Positions 1 through 12,914 of a stretch of 64,000 bases of DNA are shown here, piece by piece (positions within the stretch are counted from its first letter, which is position 1; each line of letters opens with the position of its first letter). Below the pieces are notes generated by a model that did not search any database, was not told the origin of the DNA, and saw only the letters and a program-made list of their open reading frames with translations. The position numbers and the translations under genes were made by a program. Source of the stretch: Amphiura filiformis (Eukaryota; Echinodermata; Ophiuroidea; Amphilepidida; Amphiuridae); assembly GCF_039555335.1 (NCBI RefSeq), contig NC_092636.1:2220464-2284463 (forward strand). The letters run 5' to 3'.

Positions 1-100
1 TCAACATTATCATCATTACCATCACCATTGAAAGTAAATGAGTAAACAAATAACTAAAAACAAATAATAACTTAAAATACATTGTCGTTTTGTAGGTCAC

Positions 101-254
101 CTGGGTAGCGATAATCTCTGCAACCACACTTGCGAACAACGTAATCAATTTTGCATTCCTGCTGACACAATGGTACAGTATAACTCTCTGAATATTTCAG
201 CGGTTTAAGGTCTTCCTGCCTACAATTCGAATATGGACGAGGCAAATTTACCGC
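101..254 (-). CDS. Gene A exon 5 (cysteine-rich)
   Basis: 154 nt. Encodes LPRPYSNCRQEDL, SYTVPLCQQECKIDYVV and KCGCRDYRYP, the cysteine-rich part of the DEG/ENaC extracellular domain. Its intact frame is the reference that exposes the extra base in gene B exon 5. The donor is CCAG|GTGACC; the next exon is outside the window. Confidence 0.88.
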
Positions 255-3200
255 CTGAATGAAAACAAAATACATAATAGTGTTACTATATTTTATTTTA
301 ATATGATTGAATAAATAAACATAGTAAATAGGAGTACGTAATTTTTACGTTATTATTTCATTGAATCGCAAAATCTAGAAAAGTCATGAAAGAAGTGGAA
401 AGTCTGGTCCGACTGCCTGTCAGGAAACACCAGGACATGCAGCAAGTTGCGTATTCATTTTAAATGTCTCATTTTGTCTTTAATACACGGCTTTTGGCTT
501 GGCCACTAGCAAGCTATGTTAGCAGTGGCGTGCGCAGCACATTGAAAGTGGGGGGGGGGCAGGGTGTTCAGTTCCCCCGAACGGCGTAGAATTTAGGTGT
601 GTAAGATGCGGTTTTAGCGTTTTCCCCCGAATTTCCTCCGAATGACCAACAAAGTGGGGGGCATGTGCCCCCCTGCCCCCCACCCCCTTTGCGCACGCCA
701 CTGTATGTTAGCACATCTATGGTACTAACAAAGGTGCCAAACTTTGAATTTTGATGATTTTACAGTGATCTGGATGAGCAAATCACTGAATGGGCCTATA
801 ACGCACTACACGCGTTTGCCGGTAAAGACCTACGCGTGTGTGCATCACTTTTAGTTAACGTTTTTACCTTTGTATAGATGACGGTAACTGATGTCTCAAA
901 TCCTGGCGATATTGAAAACCCGAGCTCTTTTAATACAGGACGCACTCCTTGAGGGTGTAGTAACACCTGGCAAAATTTCAATGATATCATACTCTAGAAT
1001 TACTGCTAAATATTACAAATTAAGTTCAGAACATTCTAGAAAGCCAAAAGTTTGATGGCGTCCAATAAACGAAAGTTCTTTCCGTGGTGGGGATTGCGTT
1101 TTTCTTTTTTTAACTAGTTAAAATATCGGTTAACGTTGATCTTTCCGGTTGGAATTTTCAACACTGCACACTTGCGTTTCAGGGAGAGAGCACTTTTCGT
1201 TTTAGGACATCATCGAATTTTTCGTTTGTTTCCTTAAATGATGTACGATCTTAAGAAAAAAAAAAAAAAAAAAAAAGAAAAAAAAAGCGCAGTGATTTAT
1301 AGTGCGCTACGCACAGGCACAACGCCTAGACGTTGATCCACAAGCCTCAGCACACTTTACAGGTTGTCGCTGACCACTACGGCCCACATCATTCCATAAG
1401 CCATTTAACAACAATTCAAGGACTTTGCTGCTTCAAGTGCGCACACCCTAGACATTCCACAAATAACCTTCGCAACCAGGATCAGCTCCCCGAGTTTCGT
1501 ACGGGTTACAACGAGACAATTAGCAGTAAGTTCCTTGTCCATGGGAATTTCAAGCTAACTCAATTTTTTCACGAGAGCGTAATAGGCACCAGCAGGGTTC
1601 GATTGAGCTGAGTTGACTACTTAATGAATGAAACGTTGACGCGTGCCGCAGGCTGTAACACATTGAGCAGTCTGATACACTACAAACATTATAAAAGAAC
1701 GTTGTTTAATTGGTCCAGCAACTATAATAATTCTAAATAATTATATTTAACTTCTAGAAAAAAAAAATCTTAAAATCCCTTAATACCTTAAATCCTGCAG
1801 CATCAGTTTCTCCGCTAACATACTCATACTGCTGGACATCCATTGTCAACAAGAGACCATTTTGCTTCCCAGGCTGATTAATTTTCAGGATTTCACTTTT
1901 GTTTTTAGGATCATTAAACGTCCAACAGACTCCCCAATCAGTCATAGTGGTTGTGAAGTTCCTCGCGTCGCAAGGTTCCACTCCGCGCCATTTGCAATCA
2001 TATACCGTTTCGTTTAATTGATGTGCGTAATAACCAATAGAATCGACAAAATTGTCTGTGAAGGAGGAATTGCTTCCAAGAATGTCCTCATAAATGGTCC
2101 AATTGATTGGTTTGCCGAGTCGAGCTAAAAAAATATAATTGATGTAAATAATATATATATTTGATGTAAAAGTTAAGTTGGCATGAGTTTTATTTTGAAA
2201 ATCGTTAAAATTATACAAAACGCACAAAAAGGATGTCCGTATAAGGGATCTGGAATGAGCGTTTTGAGCGTTTCGACAGTAATTTTTGTGGGACATGAGA
2301 CCACATCAGACATATCGAATTGCATTATGAATACGAAGAATGTCTTTCTAATATCAAATAATTTTCATTTTTTGAAATTCACGATATAATACAAATTTTT
2401 TTTTTTTTTGGTGTTTTGGAAAACAATTCCGTATCTTCAATACTTCAATTGATCGGCGGCTTTTCATCCCACCTACATACACTTTAAGTTTAAATCATTA
2501 GATTTATAAAGTTTACTTCGAGTACTGTTAAATATCAAAAATATCAATTTTTAATAATTTGCCATAAATTGTGTATTACATTGCGAATTTCAAAAAACTA
2601 TTTGATATCAGAATGCAATTCGATATGTCTGGTGTGCTCTAATGTCCCAAAATATATACTGTCCATACTGTCATACCCCATCCCTTAATTGAGTGTTATA
2701 ATTTTTTAACCTGATGTTAATAAAAACATTGAAATAGATACAAATGTGCGAGGAAATTTACGTTTGCAAATCAGAATTTTTAGTAGATTTTTAAAGGGTG
2801 TTCTTAAATAACATAATGTAGACATACCTTCAAAGCTATAAAGAGCATTGTTGAGCGATAAAACTATTGGAGAAGCCTTTGACTTCCGCATCTGGTTGTA
2901 GTTGCATATTGTGACTGCGGGAAAGTATAAATCGGGTACATACTTAACACCTACAATGGTATGGACATCATAATCATAAAACCGTATGAAACTATGAACG
3001 ACTTCATAGCAAAGGTATGAGTCCGCGGCAAGAAGAAGTACAGCCCAAAATAATCTGAGAAATGAGAGAGAGAGAAAAAAGATTAGATTAAAAGCCATAT
3101 TGCAACATTTGCTGAGGAGGACACCCTTAATATTTTTCAAAATTCTGTTTTTTACACAATTGCAATGTACTTGAATAAACTAACATACACTGCAAAATTC

Positions 3201-5887
3201 AAAAGTTTAGGTGTTGCAGTTTTTCAAAATCCGCGATTTTGAATAGACCGTCTGAACAAGATGTTAAATTATTACGATGGACATTATTAGTCGAAAGCGT
3301 ACGCGATGTTCATAACACAGTACGTACATGACATGCGGGACAGTCATAACACATCAAAGAACCGACCGAGTCATGTTCAAAGGAGTGCGTCGCATTGGCG
3401 ACATATGCACTGATATTAAATAGTGATTTTATTAATTTGTATTGCTTCATTTGTTTGGGACACAATTAAAAGAGGACACATGTGACAGTGTAAACTAACA
3501 TCTTATGATAATGTACAATATGGCTTTTAGCACTTGACACAAAAATAAACACACCCACCCCCACACTTCAGCCTATACACACATCCCAACCCACCCTACA
3601 CACAACAAATTGCGACCTACAATAACGTTGTTTCTTACCACTTCAAGCAATACCATACCACCTATTAAAAGCTTCACGTGTCAAACACATACGTACCCGC
3701 ACACCTCACCCGCCTGAAACACACCTCCGGAACACACCATCCAAATGCGCCATACCAACACTAGCACAACGCTACAACACACCGTTATTAAAATCTACTA
3801 CTTCTCGCAATGCCATAATTCATTAATTTCCTGATGTCATTCACTTGAGCATACTGCAGTTACTGTTCATTTTCCTATACACAATACACAGTGCTCTCAC
3901 CATTGAGGTGTGACCTCTACAAACAGTGTATGTTAGAGGTATAGGACATTTCCTAGTTAACGTCACTGTGTGAACAATAACCGACCAATATTTATTGTAC
4001 TCTCTACAATTCTGGGAAATATAGTTTTGTAACATGTCGTAACATTTTAGCTATTTTAGATATTTGGAAATATTCACACTTTGGTGTTTTAGCAAGTAGG
4101 GCACGGTATGGCCTGCAAAATTCCCTGTGTAAATCGAATGCAACTTTTAACGACTATCATTCACTTGTAGACCGCTCTCTTCCGAAGGGAATTAAAGCTA
4201 AACCACTTGACGGATATTTTTTGTACTTGATGTCAATCAAGAATAATATATACATTACATGTAGGCTAAAAACTGAGTATGTGGGGCATCTGCAAATGTT
4301 CGTACCTCCCTGATATGTAAATGACAGATAACAGCAAAAACAGCTCACATATCTGTCCATAACTTTGGTCAGTGCAGCGAGCCAGGGGATTTCCGGGGGG
4401 ATTTCAAGTGGGCGATTGTTGATTGGCAAGTGCCATATTTGGGCATAAGTGCAGTGCACCATTCAATGTGGAGGATAGACTAGACTTTATCGATTAATTT
4501 TGCTGGAATAGTTTCCTGTTAACCAGGTTAAGTACTGCAAAGATCGAATCATGTTTGCTGGGTAGTATAACTGCACTATGGTTTTTTTTATAAGCCAGGC
4601 ATACGGTGCCAAACACACCCCACCCCAGCACACCCATATTTCGATACTCAAATACAACGATACTATCACATTGATAACCACTTGATATTAGTACTATATA
4701 TAATTGCCATATTTGAATTCTTAGTGCATTGTACATGATGCAGTCATGTCTACAGTAGAATTCATCTCGACCTTTGCAGGACTTAAACCCCATTAAAAGC
4801 TATTAAACCAAGATAACACTCATTGAAGCAGCTCAACTGATTAAATCAGATCTTCTCTGGTTGTGCACAAGTGTCTGTTTTACATGTGCGACATCGCAAT
4901 AAAGCTGGTATTATAGCTTCAGTTGGGTAACTGATTATAAAGGAAACGAAAGGAAACAATGGTATGTGTACCTTTGTTCACGAAATGAGACAAAGACCTG
5001 CTTTTTGTTAACCAGCATTCTTCAAAATGAGCAACATAATGATTGTTGACTTAACACGGTTTGGAAATAATTTCTTCATATTTTTGGTGTTATCTGTCGT
5101 TTACATATCCTTCCTAAAACACAAAAGTGCGACCTCTCCAAACATCTAAATTAGCTAAAAATTTAGGACATGTTACAAAACTATACCTGTTTTTTGTGGC
5201 ATCCTTCAGAACGGAGCGGTCCGTTACCAATATAGCTCAATATTTTCGGTCAAATCTCCATTCAATTAACACGGGGAGTTGGCTAGCTATGAGCTAGCTA
5301 TGCTTTGCCCTCACTCATATTTTACAAAAGTGCGATCATTTCTGAACATCTAACCTAGCTGTAATTTTAGGTCATGTTAGAGAAACATATTTGCTAGAAG
5401 TTGGAGAATAAATTAAATATTGGCTGGTTATTTTTCACACAGTGATGTTAACTAGGCAAGTGTCCATTCTTCCAACATACATCATTTGTAGAGGTCACGC
5501 GTCAATGGTGAGAGCACTGTGTATTGTGTATAGGAAAACGGATAGTAACTGCAGTATGAAAGACCGACCTTGTCTGTAATCGGGTGAGTACCTGTACTCG
5601 ACAACTCACCAAGTTTTTAAAATGTTTCATGAAAGTACTATAATACTTTCTTACCGTCTCAGTACATGGTTTTTGGGATTTGTCACATATCGTACTCCGT
5701 GGTGTGTCGTATTACTTCCAAATTCATGAAGATAGTCACAAAATTGTTCCTTCTTCCTCTTGTCGTGTTCTTTATCTTCTACGTTGTCTAAATCTATATC
5801 AACATCGGTGTGTGGTGAATTGTGCGTGTTATTCCAGTAATCCCCTTTGGTAAACTGGTTCTTTTCAGTTGTATATTTACCATCCAT
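101..5887 (-). CDS. Gene A: DEG/ENaC (ASIC-like) channel subunit, 5' five exons, 3' end outside window
   Basis: Partial gene read right to left in five exons (5887-5655, 3054-2828, 2124-1787, 966-868, 254-101), joined by GT/AG introns at phases 2, 1, 0, 0 and 1. The N-terminal cytoplasmic part has the family gating motif (TTHHG). Exon 2 carries the first membrane segment and FPAVTICNYN, the hallmark just after TM1. Exons 3-5 are extracellular and cysteine-rich (CDARNFT, GVCWTFNDPKNKS, LCQQECK, CGCRDYRYPG). DEG/ENaC proteins are trimeric, amiloride-type sodium channels gated by acid, peptides or mechanical force; the ligand here cannot be told from sequence. The start is the ATG giving MDGKY, which aligns with the MD starts of genes B and C; an in-frame upstream start would add residues absent from them. 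Exon 5 is intact here, unlike gene B. The remaining exons, including TM2 and the selectivity filter, must lie beyond the left edge. Confidence 0.9.
523..703. mobile_element. Small hAT-like MITE with 8-bp target duplication
   Basis: 181 bp in gene A intron 4. It begins CAGTGGCGTGCGCA and ends with the inverted TGCGCACGCCACTG. It is flanked on both sides by TATGTTAG (515-522 and 704-711). Inside are runs of G and C. An 8-bp duplication with CAG..CTG ends fits the hAT superfamily (family knowledge). Shares the CAGTGGCG end with elements at 19345 and 20464. Confidence 0.85.
868..966 (-). CDS. Gene A exon 4
   Basis: 99 nt, phase 0 at both ends. It starts VLLHPQGVRPV and ends TVIYTK, continuing the GFK-VLLH...ELGF..SPGFET block typical of ASIC-type extracellular domains. 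Confidence 0.88.
1787..2124 (-). CDS. Gene A exon 3 (extracellular)
   Basis: 338 nt with INWTIYEDIL, YDCKWRGVEPCDARNF, GVCWTFNDPKNKSEIL and YEYVSGE..AAGFK. These match exon 3 of genes B and C closely. Phase 1 in, phase 0 out. Confidence 0.9.
2241..2688 (+). mobile_element. TTAA-ended MITE, family 1, copy 1
   Basis: Starts ATAAGGGATCTGGAATGAG and ends ATACCCCATCCCTTAA. The halves are imperfect inverted repeats sharing GGGACAT...CACATCAGACATATCGAATTGCA. Lies in gene A intron 2, shorter than the copies at 18316 and 29844. The left flank has drifted from TTAA to ATAA. Confidence 0.75.
2828..3054 (-). CDS. Gene A exon 2 (TM1)
   Basis: 227 nt, the same length as exon 2 of genes B and C. It has LFWAVLLLAADSYLCYEVV (TM1) and FPAVTICNYNQMRKS. 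The acceptor follows a pyrimidine tract ending TTCTCAG, and the donor is AAG|GTATGT. Confidence 0.9.
3846..4030 (-). repeat. Dispersed repeat, inverted copy
   Basis: Reverse complement of about 5390-5560: both contain ATACACAATACACAGTGCTCTCACC and the TCACTGTGTGAA block. Lies in gene A intron 1. No clear termini. Confidence 0.65.
4031..5185. other. Gene A intron 1 interior, no gene seen
   Basis: AT-rich intronic DNA. I see no exon-like match to the channel genes and no well-defined repeat, apart from a block at 4730-4800 (ATGATGCAGTCATG..CGACCTTTG) that recurs near 23570. Confidence 0.4.
5186..5560 (+). repeat. Dispersed repeat next to gene A exon 1
   Basis: Matches 25098-25451 along most of its length, with shared blocks TTTTTTGTGGCATCCTTCAG, ATCTCCATTCAATTAACACG and GGTGAGAGCACTGTGTATTG. 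It ends about 95 bp from gene A exon 1; the other copy ends about 60 bp before gene B exon 4. Confidence 0.7.
5655..5887 (-). CDS. Gene A exon 1 (N-terminus)
   Basis: Encodes about 77 residues: an acidic, Asn-rich head, then HEFGSNTTHHGVRYVT, which holds the His-Gly gating motif of DEG/ENaC channels. The donor is CG|GTAAGA on the minus strand, phase 2, the same as in genes B and C. Confidence 0.88.
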
Positions 5888-6038
5888 TGTCAATACAAGA
5901 CACAAAGTATAAGACAGTAAAATCTCCACAACTACCTTTATTTTAACAAATTCAATATTAACAATGTACAGTTCTTATGAAGCACGAACTCTTTTTAACA
6001 AAGCATCTAGATGACACAGAAACAACTCCAAAATGCAA

Positions 6039-6230
6039 TCAGAAAAAATGCAACATGATATGAGCACTTAGGCAAAATTGCAAATCATACACAATTTCAA
6101 TTTGATGCTTTTGAGAGCGTTTTTGAAATTGAACAAATTGAATAATGGATGAATCATAACGGATGTGATCTAGCAAATTATTCCATAGTTTAGGAGTAAT
6201 GTTAGCTATTAGATGAGCGATAAAGATCAC
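6039..6230 (-). pseudogene. LINE 3'-end remnant (RT C-terminus)
   Basis: The minus-strand frame reads IANITPKLWNNLLDHIRYDS. It resembles the GPKLWNSLP-type motif near the C-terminus of CR1/L2/Jockey-type LINE proteins. It stops at a MITE (6233) and has no upstream RT, so it is a 5'-truncated relic. Confidence 0.5.
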
Positions 6231-6232
6231 AC

Positions 6233-6591
6233 TTAAGGGGGTACTACACCCCTGCACAATTTTGAGCCTATTTTTGCATTTTTCTCAAAAATTATAGCGC
6301 ATTGGGGACAAGTAAGATATGTATATTATAGGGGCAAGGACTACAACTAAGTCACTGGAAATTTTATTTCAGCACAGACAACAGTTGTGGAGTTACAGTC
6401 AAAAATGAGGGAAACCAATATTTGATCAATAAATCAATAACTACTTGCTTTCAGTTGCTGAAGTTTCAGTATAGCAGTTGTAGTCCTTGCCCCTATAATA
6501 TACATATCTTACTTATCACCAATGTGCTGTAATTTTTACCAAAAATACAAAAATAGGCACACAATTTGCCAGGGGTGTAGTACCCCCTTAA
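6233..6591. mobile_element. TTAA-ended MITE, family 2, copy 1
   Basis: Begins TTAAGGGGGTACTACACCCC and ends GGGGTGTAGTACCCCCTTAA, so it is near-palindromic with TTAA at both ends. The arms share TATAGGGGCAAGGACTACAA in inverted order. TTAA targeting suggests piggyBac-like or Kolobok-like origin (inference). Confidence 0.82.
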
Positions 6592-6840
6592 GGTAGACAG
6601 CCTCATACGCGATTTTTATTCATTTTGGTATCAGAAGGAAATTATTTTACTAATGATCCCAGTAAAATTTAATGCTCGAGATTCTCTTGGTCGGGCTGAC
6701 GTCACAAAGGGGAAATAGCCTTGTAAAACCAGTGTGCGCATGTGCAGTTCCCCTTTCTCGAGCTGGTTGCTATGCGAGCGCTTGTGCAAAGGGGACGAAG
6801 GGGACATTGTTCCCGGATGTCCGACCGAGTGAATACTCGT

Positions 6841-7200
6841 CAGTGGCGTACCGTGGCCGCCCCAACCCCGGGGGGCTGAAGAAAATTCAATTTTGCCGCC
6901 CCTTCCTCAACAGCCCGAAAAGGTTGACCCACATTTTTTTCGGTGGTTTGAAAAGTGAAGAGCAAAAAAAAAAGGGTTTTCAGGCGCTAGCGCTCTAAAA
7001 GCAGCACATTTTGATGTATAGTACCATTTTTTCAACATTTTTTATGCTGTATTAAATTTTCCGCCCTTTTTATTTACTAATTCTTTTTGCCGCCCCTGTT
7101 TTTGCCGCCCCTTCTTCTTCCGCCGCCCCTATATTTTGGCCGCTCCCTGCTTTTACCCCGGGGGGCTGGCGCCCCCAAAGCCCCCCCCCCCGTCCCAAAA
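6841..7200. repeat. GC-rich transposon fragment with CAGTGGCG end
   Basis: Starts CAGTGGCGTACCGTGG and contains CCCCGGGGGGCTG twice and several CCGCCCCT blocks. It shares the left-end motif of the hAT-like MITEs, but I see no matching right end or target duplication, so it is probably a broken or related copy. The short frames across it are low-complexity shadows. Confidence 0.5.
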
Positions 7201-9404
7201 ATACGCGCATGCTCGTATGCTTCGTTTGGTTTGAAAAGAAAGTGGTGATCATGTAAGACATACACTAGAATATAAAAATATTGGACCACACCCCTTTAAT
7301 GCAATTTCATGGTTAAAGGATAGCACCATTAATACGATGATTGTCTAACCATTATGAATGGGTATTGGACAGCCATTATCGATCAATATAGGGAACGGTA
7401 ATAGCTCTGTCCTTTTATTCGTCACATTTGTAAGGTAACCGTAATGAGCCGGGCAAATGAGACATAATAAACAACTAAGAAGGAACTGTGACGTTATTGC
7501 GAGGTGAGTGCCGGGCTCTCTGCAAATAACATTCTACATTAAAGCTCCTCTCATTATGAACTCTTATGTTCAATATTGACTGTGTCCTGAGCATATTTGT
7601 TGCTGGAAATTATTATGCAAAGATTGAATGACGTCAATCATGTCAAGTTCAATCCAGATGCTGGCTCTATACTGCTTTGTTCTTTCAGGCTAACTAGAAT
7701 AGGATTAAGGTATAGGATAAGAATTAGTGGTTGGATTTATGTTTGGTTGCTGTTATAGTTTAAAGGGGGGTAACCCTATCGGTTTAGGGTATGGATTCTC
7801 TTCAAACTTACATACAATGTCAAATATTGTCCCCTTTATCCATCTATGTGAGAAAAACGGGAACAATTTCAGCATAAATGTGAATAATTAGCATATTAGC
7901 AAGCCAATACACTGGTACGCGTGAATTGCATTCTGGTCAGGCATCCTGAAACAACGGCCGAGCGCATGTCCCGGTGGAAACAGGAAGTGTTCGCCTTGGC
8001 ACTGAAAACCGGCTCGCCCCTGTACACTTTTATACCCTCTATTCATACTGATTAATCTTAAAAAACATTACATATCACTGCGCTCATTATCATTCTTGAC
8101 AAGTTAAGATAGCCCATGCTGTATTTACTTCGCTTAATTATTTCTTTATTTTTAGCTATATGATGCACATTTTCAAATATTTATGATTTTTCTTTGTTTT
8201 ATTTTTTAACTAATTTTTTAATGGGGGGGGAGGTGCTCTCATAATTTTTTTCATATTCCTCGTATCATGCTTGACAATATAGGTCATGTTTCTTTATTTA
8301 TTTTGCCTCTTATGTATTTCTTTATTTTAGTTTTTTGTTTTATATCATTATAGCGCCATCTATAGTTTGACATTAGGGGCCTATTTGATGTATTTTGCGG
8401 ACGAATTGGTACTGGGGTGAAGTCTTCCGAATCTATTCCGATTTCAATCTATGACTACCCAAAACTCCCGTGTCGTGTAAAATGCGAACAACTGGTAACC
8501 TGTAAAAACCGCTGTGTTTCATGATTTCTCCGGAAATACATCGACTTGGAGCGTCAAATTTCAGGATAGTAATGAGAAAAATAGTATCTAGTATGTGATA
8601 CCAAAACCTCATCAACAATGAAAAAAATCGGGGGGATGATGGTGTCGATCGGGTTACGGACCTTTAATAGTATTGGGGCTTGGGTTCTTGTACCTGTTAG
8701 GATTAGGGTTGTGGCTATATGCTTTAAAATGTATACAAATTGATGTACTCTCCATTTGGAGAAAATGATGACCCTCATACAAATACAAAAATACAAATTG
8801 ATTTCATGCTTTTGCATTTTTCCTAAGTGCACTAGACAAATGAGGTAATGAGCACTTGTGTATTGTCAACACGGGTTTTAAACCACGCATTTTCATTTAC
8901 TCTTTGCTTTTAATATACGGCTCAAAATATACATTGCCCTTAAAGCTCCAAAGTCAGGGTCTGTCGGTCGGTATTTTCGAAAAATATTTTGCCACAATAT
9001 TTAAAAAAAACCGCAACTTAACCACAAAATACGACGGTAAACAATGAGTTATCAGCTTTGTCAGGCTTGTTTTTTAATCAATTAGATTTAAGCGGTACGA
9101 ATTAAAGAGAAACGCAAAACATTTTGCAAATTCTATACCAATTGTATGAAAATTCAAATATAGAAAGAAACAAACAACCCGCGAACCTATTTTTTTAGAT
9201 TTTAGGGTCGCTCGAAACGGGCAATACAAATCTTTTTTAGGCCTGATGTACTTTATACCCCGATATATTAGAAATAATTTATATACATGGAACAATTTCA
9301 ATTGATCGTAATAGTTGGCTTTATTTTGAGTTTCATGGAAAATATTCGTTGTGATTTCAGCATAGTGACAAATAACAAATTAAGTATAAACCGTACATTC
9401 TAGC
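7201..9404. other. Intergenic, no feature supported
   Basis: AT-rich DNA between genes A and B. There is a T-rich stretch around 8100-8350 and a G run at 8223. No frame of convincing length or family signature was seen on either strand. Confidence 0.4.
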
Positions 9405-9584
9405 GGTACCTCTTTTCTTATCATAAATAACGTACCGCTTGTCTTGAGTCACTGAAATTCCAGTGTAGCAACTGGATTCCTTGCCCCTATAATATACCTA
9501 ACTTTTGTTACCAGTGTGTTATTATTTTTTGAGATAAATGCAAAAATAGTCAAAAATTTATCAATGGGTGTAGTACCACCTTAA
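9405..9584. mobile_element. TTAA-ended MITE, family 2, right half
   Basis: Matches the right half of the copy at 56157-56539 (TACCTCTTTTCTTATC, GATTCCTTGCCCCTATAAT, GGGTGTAGTACCACCTTAA). The left half is degenerate; a weak trace may start near 9229. Confidence 0.6.
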
Positions 9585-10383
9585 CTATATTTTAATATAT
9601 TTTAACTCTCCGCTACGTGCTACAATAATGTTGTTATTAATCTATTCTCTTCCCATTCTTATCAACAATGATCAGGGTAAATGAGAGAGAACGCTCCAAT
9701 GTACATGTATACTATTAATTAATGTAATTGTTTTATGGTATATTGGATTATATTGGTAATAAATAATACAATAACCATAATACTTTTGATACATGCTGAG
9801 TTTAACATTACTCGCATTAGAAACTACAGCAGTATGTTTACAACAGGCCGTATTAATTCAATTGTTTGGTTCTCTTCCCCAGCAGCATTGTTTTCTGGAG
9901 TGTGTTGGAACATATTTTTCTTTTTCAATATTTTCAAGTGTACAACTTTTGATTTTAAATCTCCCGCAATTCGTTATGATGAGAAAAAGTTCATTAAGCA
10001 ACATAAAAGAAGTTTGTTTTAGTGCTGCACCTCTCAGAACCTTATATATAAAGTCCTCATTGTTTTTGCAAGAATTCCTCGAAAAAGTATCACAACTGCT
10101 AAAAATGCTAATTTTGCATTGAAAAAACAAAAACAAAAAAACAAACAAAAAAACAAACAAAAAACTCCCACTCTCGACAATTCATGAAAATCCTCCGGAC
10201 GAGGTCCTATGCCATCATGAGCATAAAACATACAACTGTGGGATGGGAATTAATATTATCAAATCCATTTTTGGTAACATAACTATAAAGAGAGAAATAA
10301 CTTGTTATATTTTATCTATCAAACATGTTACTTCTTATGCTACATCCCACATGGTATGTTTATAAACATACTGGGTGATCAAG

Positions 10384-10972
10384 TGATATGTGACTGGACG
10401 CGGCGAATCAGCCGTAAAGTCGGCCCCGGTCAATTTTGTTTTATTTCGTGTTTAGAAAATATATACCATAAGCTTTAAAATGGTATATCATTTGACTTCA
10501 AACGATATCCAAAAGCGGGGTTATGATTTGTTGAACTCTGTTCCTTCGACAAAATTGTATTTTTTATCGGTTCTACATGTGTCTCTTTTTCTACATTTCT
10601 GGTAATAAATACTCAACAGTCATAATTGGCGGTCATTTCAAATCACCCCAAGTCAACGAGGTTCAGAAATATCCTCTCATTGTTCATTGTTGATTATCCA
10701 TACCTAGACAAAATACAATGCTTTGTTATCTACCACTTGAACAGGATTTAGCCAAAGCAAACAAAGACAAGAACTATTCTATAGAAATAGGTAGAAGCTT
10801 ATTATCCTCTTCAGCAGTAGTATTATTGATTGATTTAAACAGCGTTTAATAAGATACTTGTCGCAACGAATTGATACACCTATGAATACGACCTTCACAT
10901 ACATTTTACACTTTAACTCAGAATACAATTTGCCGAGTTTACAGCTGATTCGCCGCGTCCACTCACATATCA
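10384..10972. mobile_element. Fold-back element with ~35-bp inverted ends
   Basis: Left end TGATATGTGACTGGACGCGG continuing CGAATCAGC; the right end is its near-perfect inverse, GATTCGCCGCGTCCACTCAC then ATATCA. The interior is AT-rich and non-coding. No clear target duplication. Confidence 0.65.
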
Positions 10973-12080
10973 TTAGGATGCGCTTGCATTCCTGCAATTT
11001 TAATAATTGCTTAACATGAGGGTCTCCCATAGTAAAGGAGTCTATTCACATCATCAGGAATAATAAAAGTGACCTGAACCCACGGTTGTTTGGTGTATAC
11101 AGAATTCGCTTCATTATTAACTAAATGCAACTATAGAGGGCGCTATTTATCCTAAATCATATTTCTTTATTTGCAAGGGCTAGGTGGTTAACATTGCCAT
11201 TAAAACAGCTGGAATAGGTGAAACAAGCAACAAGGAATTTGTTGAGAATGACTCAAAAGTATCTGTATACATTAACATGATATCATATTTAGCTGTTTAT
11301 AGGGTACACAGTCTGAGGTTTGTGACATGTCCCGTTTAGCGTGTACTAAAATATTGCGAATTGTTTCGTATCTTTTGAAAGCCATCGCAACATCATGTTT
11401 CCTGAAAATAAAAGATAGGATTCTATCTATTGCCTTATTTGCCTATCGTGTCATAATGGATGGGCTACTTTTTTCCAGAAAAAATAAAGTTACTTTTGTG
11501 AGGACATCCCTTTTGTTTTAAATGAACGAAACCGTCACGAACATCTATGCCGCCGAACCGCGTTCTTATTTCGCACACGTGTATTATGCGAACGCATTAT
11601 CGCGCGATCATTGCAAATCTACAAGTGTGCCGCCGTTGCGCACTGTCTTATATCACTATCCACTGTCGTGTCAAAATGTATATAGGTGAAACCCGATCAA
11701 ATAAAAAAGCGTAATTTAGAAACGTGTTGACTATTCACAGGTGGTCATTATCTCATTTAATAGTGGCATAGTGCACTTAGGAAATAATTAAACGAGTATG
11801 AAATTAATTATTAAGTCATTATGATTTTCCAATGAGGGAGATTGTATTCAATTAATTTGTGTATTTGACCCATAGCCACAACCAGTTAACTTCGACTCTA
11901 TTTATAAATATGTATTTCTAAATACGCACGTGACCTATGGACACGACATTCCAAGACCAGCAAGTGTGACCAAATCCTCACGCCATTGACAGGGATAGAA
12001 ACTGTTTAGATAAATATCATCAAATTTAAGTATTAATTGTATTGCAAAATTATTACACTTGGTGGTTCCGAATTTATAAT
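10973..12080. other. Intergenic, no gene seen
   Basis: No homology signal or structured repeat recognised. One short frame at 11327-11521 has no family signature and is probably chance. Confidence 0.4.
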
Positions 12081-12209
12081 ATGTATTACAACCAATTTAG
12101 GCCAGCCAAACCCAGTTCTGACATCATCAAATTTTCAATGAAATATACTGGGCCTAAACTTTGGAACTCTCTTACCCCTGATCTAAAAGATGCTAGTACT
12201 TCAAACTAA
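12081..12209 (+). pseudogene. LINE RT C-terminal remnant
   Basis: The frame reads FRPAKPSSDIIKFSMKYTGP then KLWNSLTPDLKDAS before a stop. This is the tail signature (SIRYQGPKLWNSLP type) of CR1/L2/Jockey LINE proteins. It is followed about 70 bp later by an AAAT microsatellite, as expected for the 3' tail of a 5'-truncated LINE insertion. Confidence 0.65.
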
Positions 12210-12278
12210 AATACAAACTAAATTAGCGAATAAATTAATTGAATTATAATTATACAAATTAAATAATTAATGCGAAAA

Positions 12279-12309
<31 letters not shown>
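12279..12309 (+). repeat. (AAAT)n microsatellite
   Basis: About seven AAAT units, closing the truncated LINE tail upstream. Confidence 0.9.
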
Positions 12310-12310
<1 letters not shown>

Positions 12311-12914
12311 AAAAAAGGTGTACGAGTATTTTCTAGTCACATCTGAATGTCTCATCCGTGATATATTTCTACATAGGGCTTTTTTCCACCTGCCGCCCTA
12401 TTTTCCATCACCACGTGCTTATTGCTCATAATCCTAATTTGGATGACTGATTCATATAGCGCTCCAATAATCGACTGCTTCCCTTAGTAGACTATAATTG
12501 CTCCAGTATTTTCATCTCCCCCTTGTCTTGTGCCTTGTCCGTCCCGTCTTGTCCCTCTCCACTGAAAAACATTTATTTTTCAAAATTATCAATCTGATCA
12601 TATTGATCACCATATAACATTCTCTATTTGTATATACACATATAAAATAAATGAATTTTTGCCTTAAATTCATTCACATTACAGTATATTGATCACATTG
12701 ATCAGCTGTACCATGCATGTTGAGTATTTTCTTATTTAAATTATTAACTTTACTGGTTTAAATTAATTTTGTTATTGTATACAATTGTAATGATTTATAT
12801 GATTTGTAAATCACTATGTAACATTCTTCATAGTTATATGAAATATATTATAATATATCAAATATTGTTACACATTAATTAATTGCTAGCATTTTATATA
12901 CACTGTATAGATCA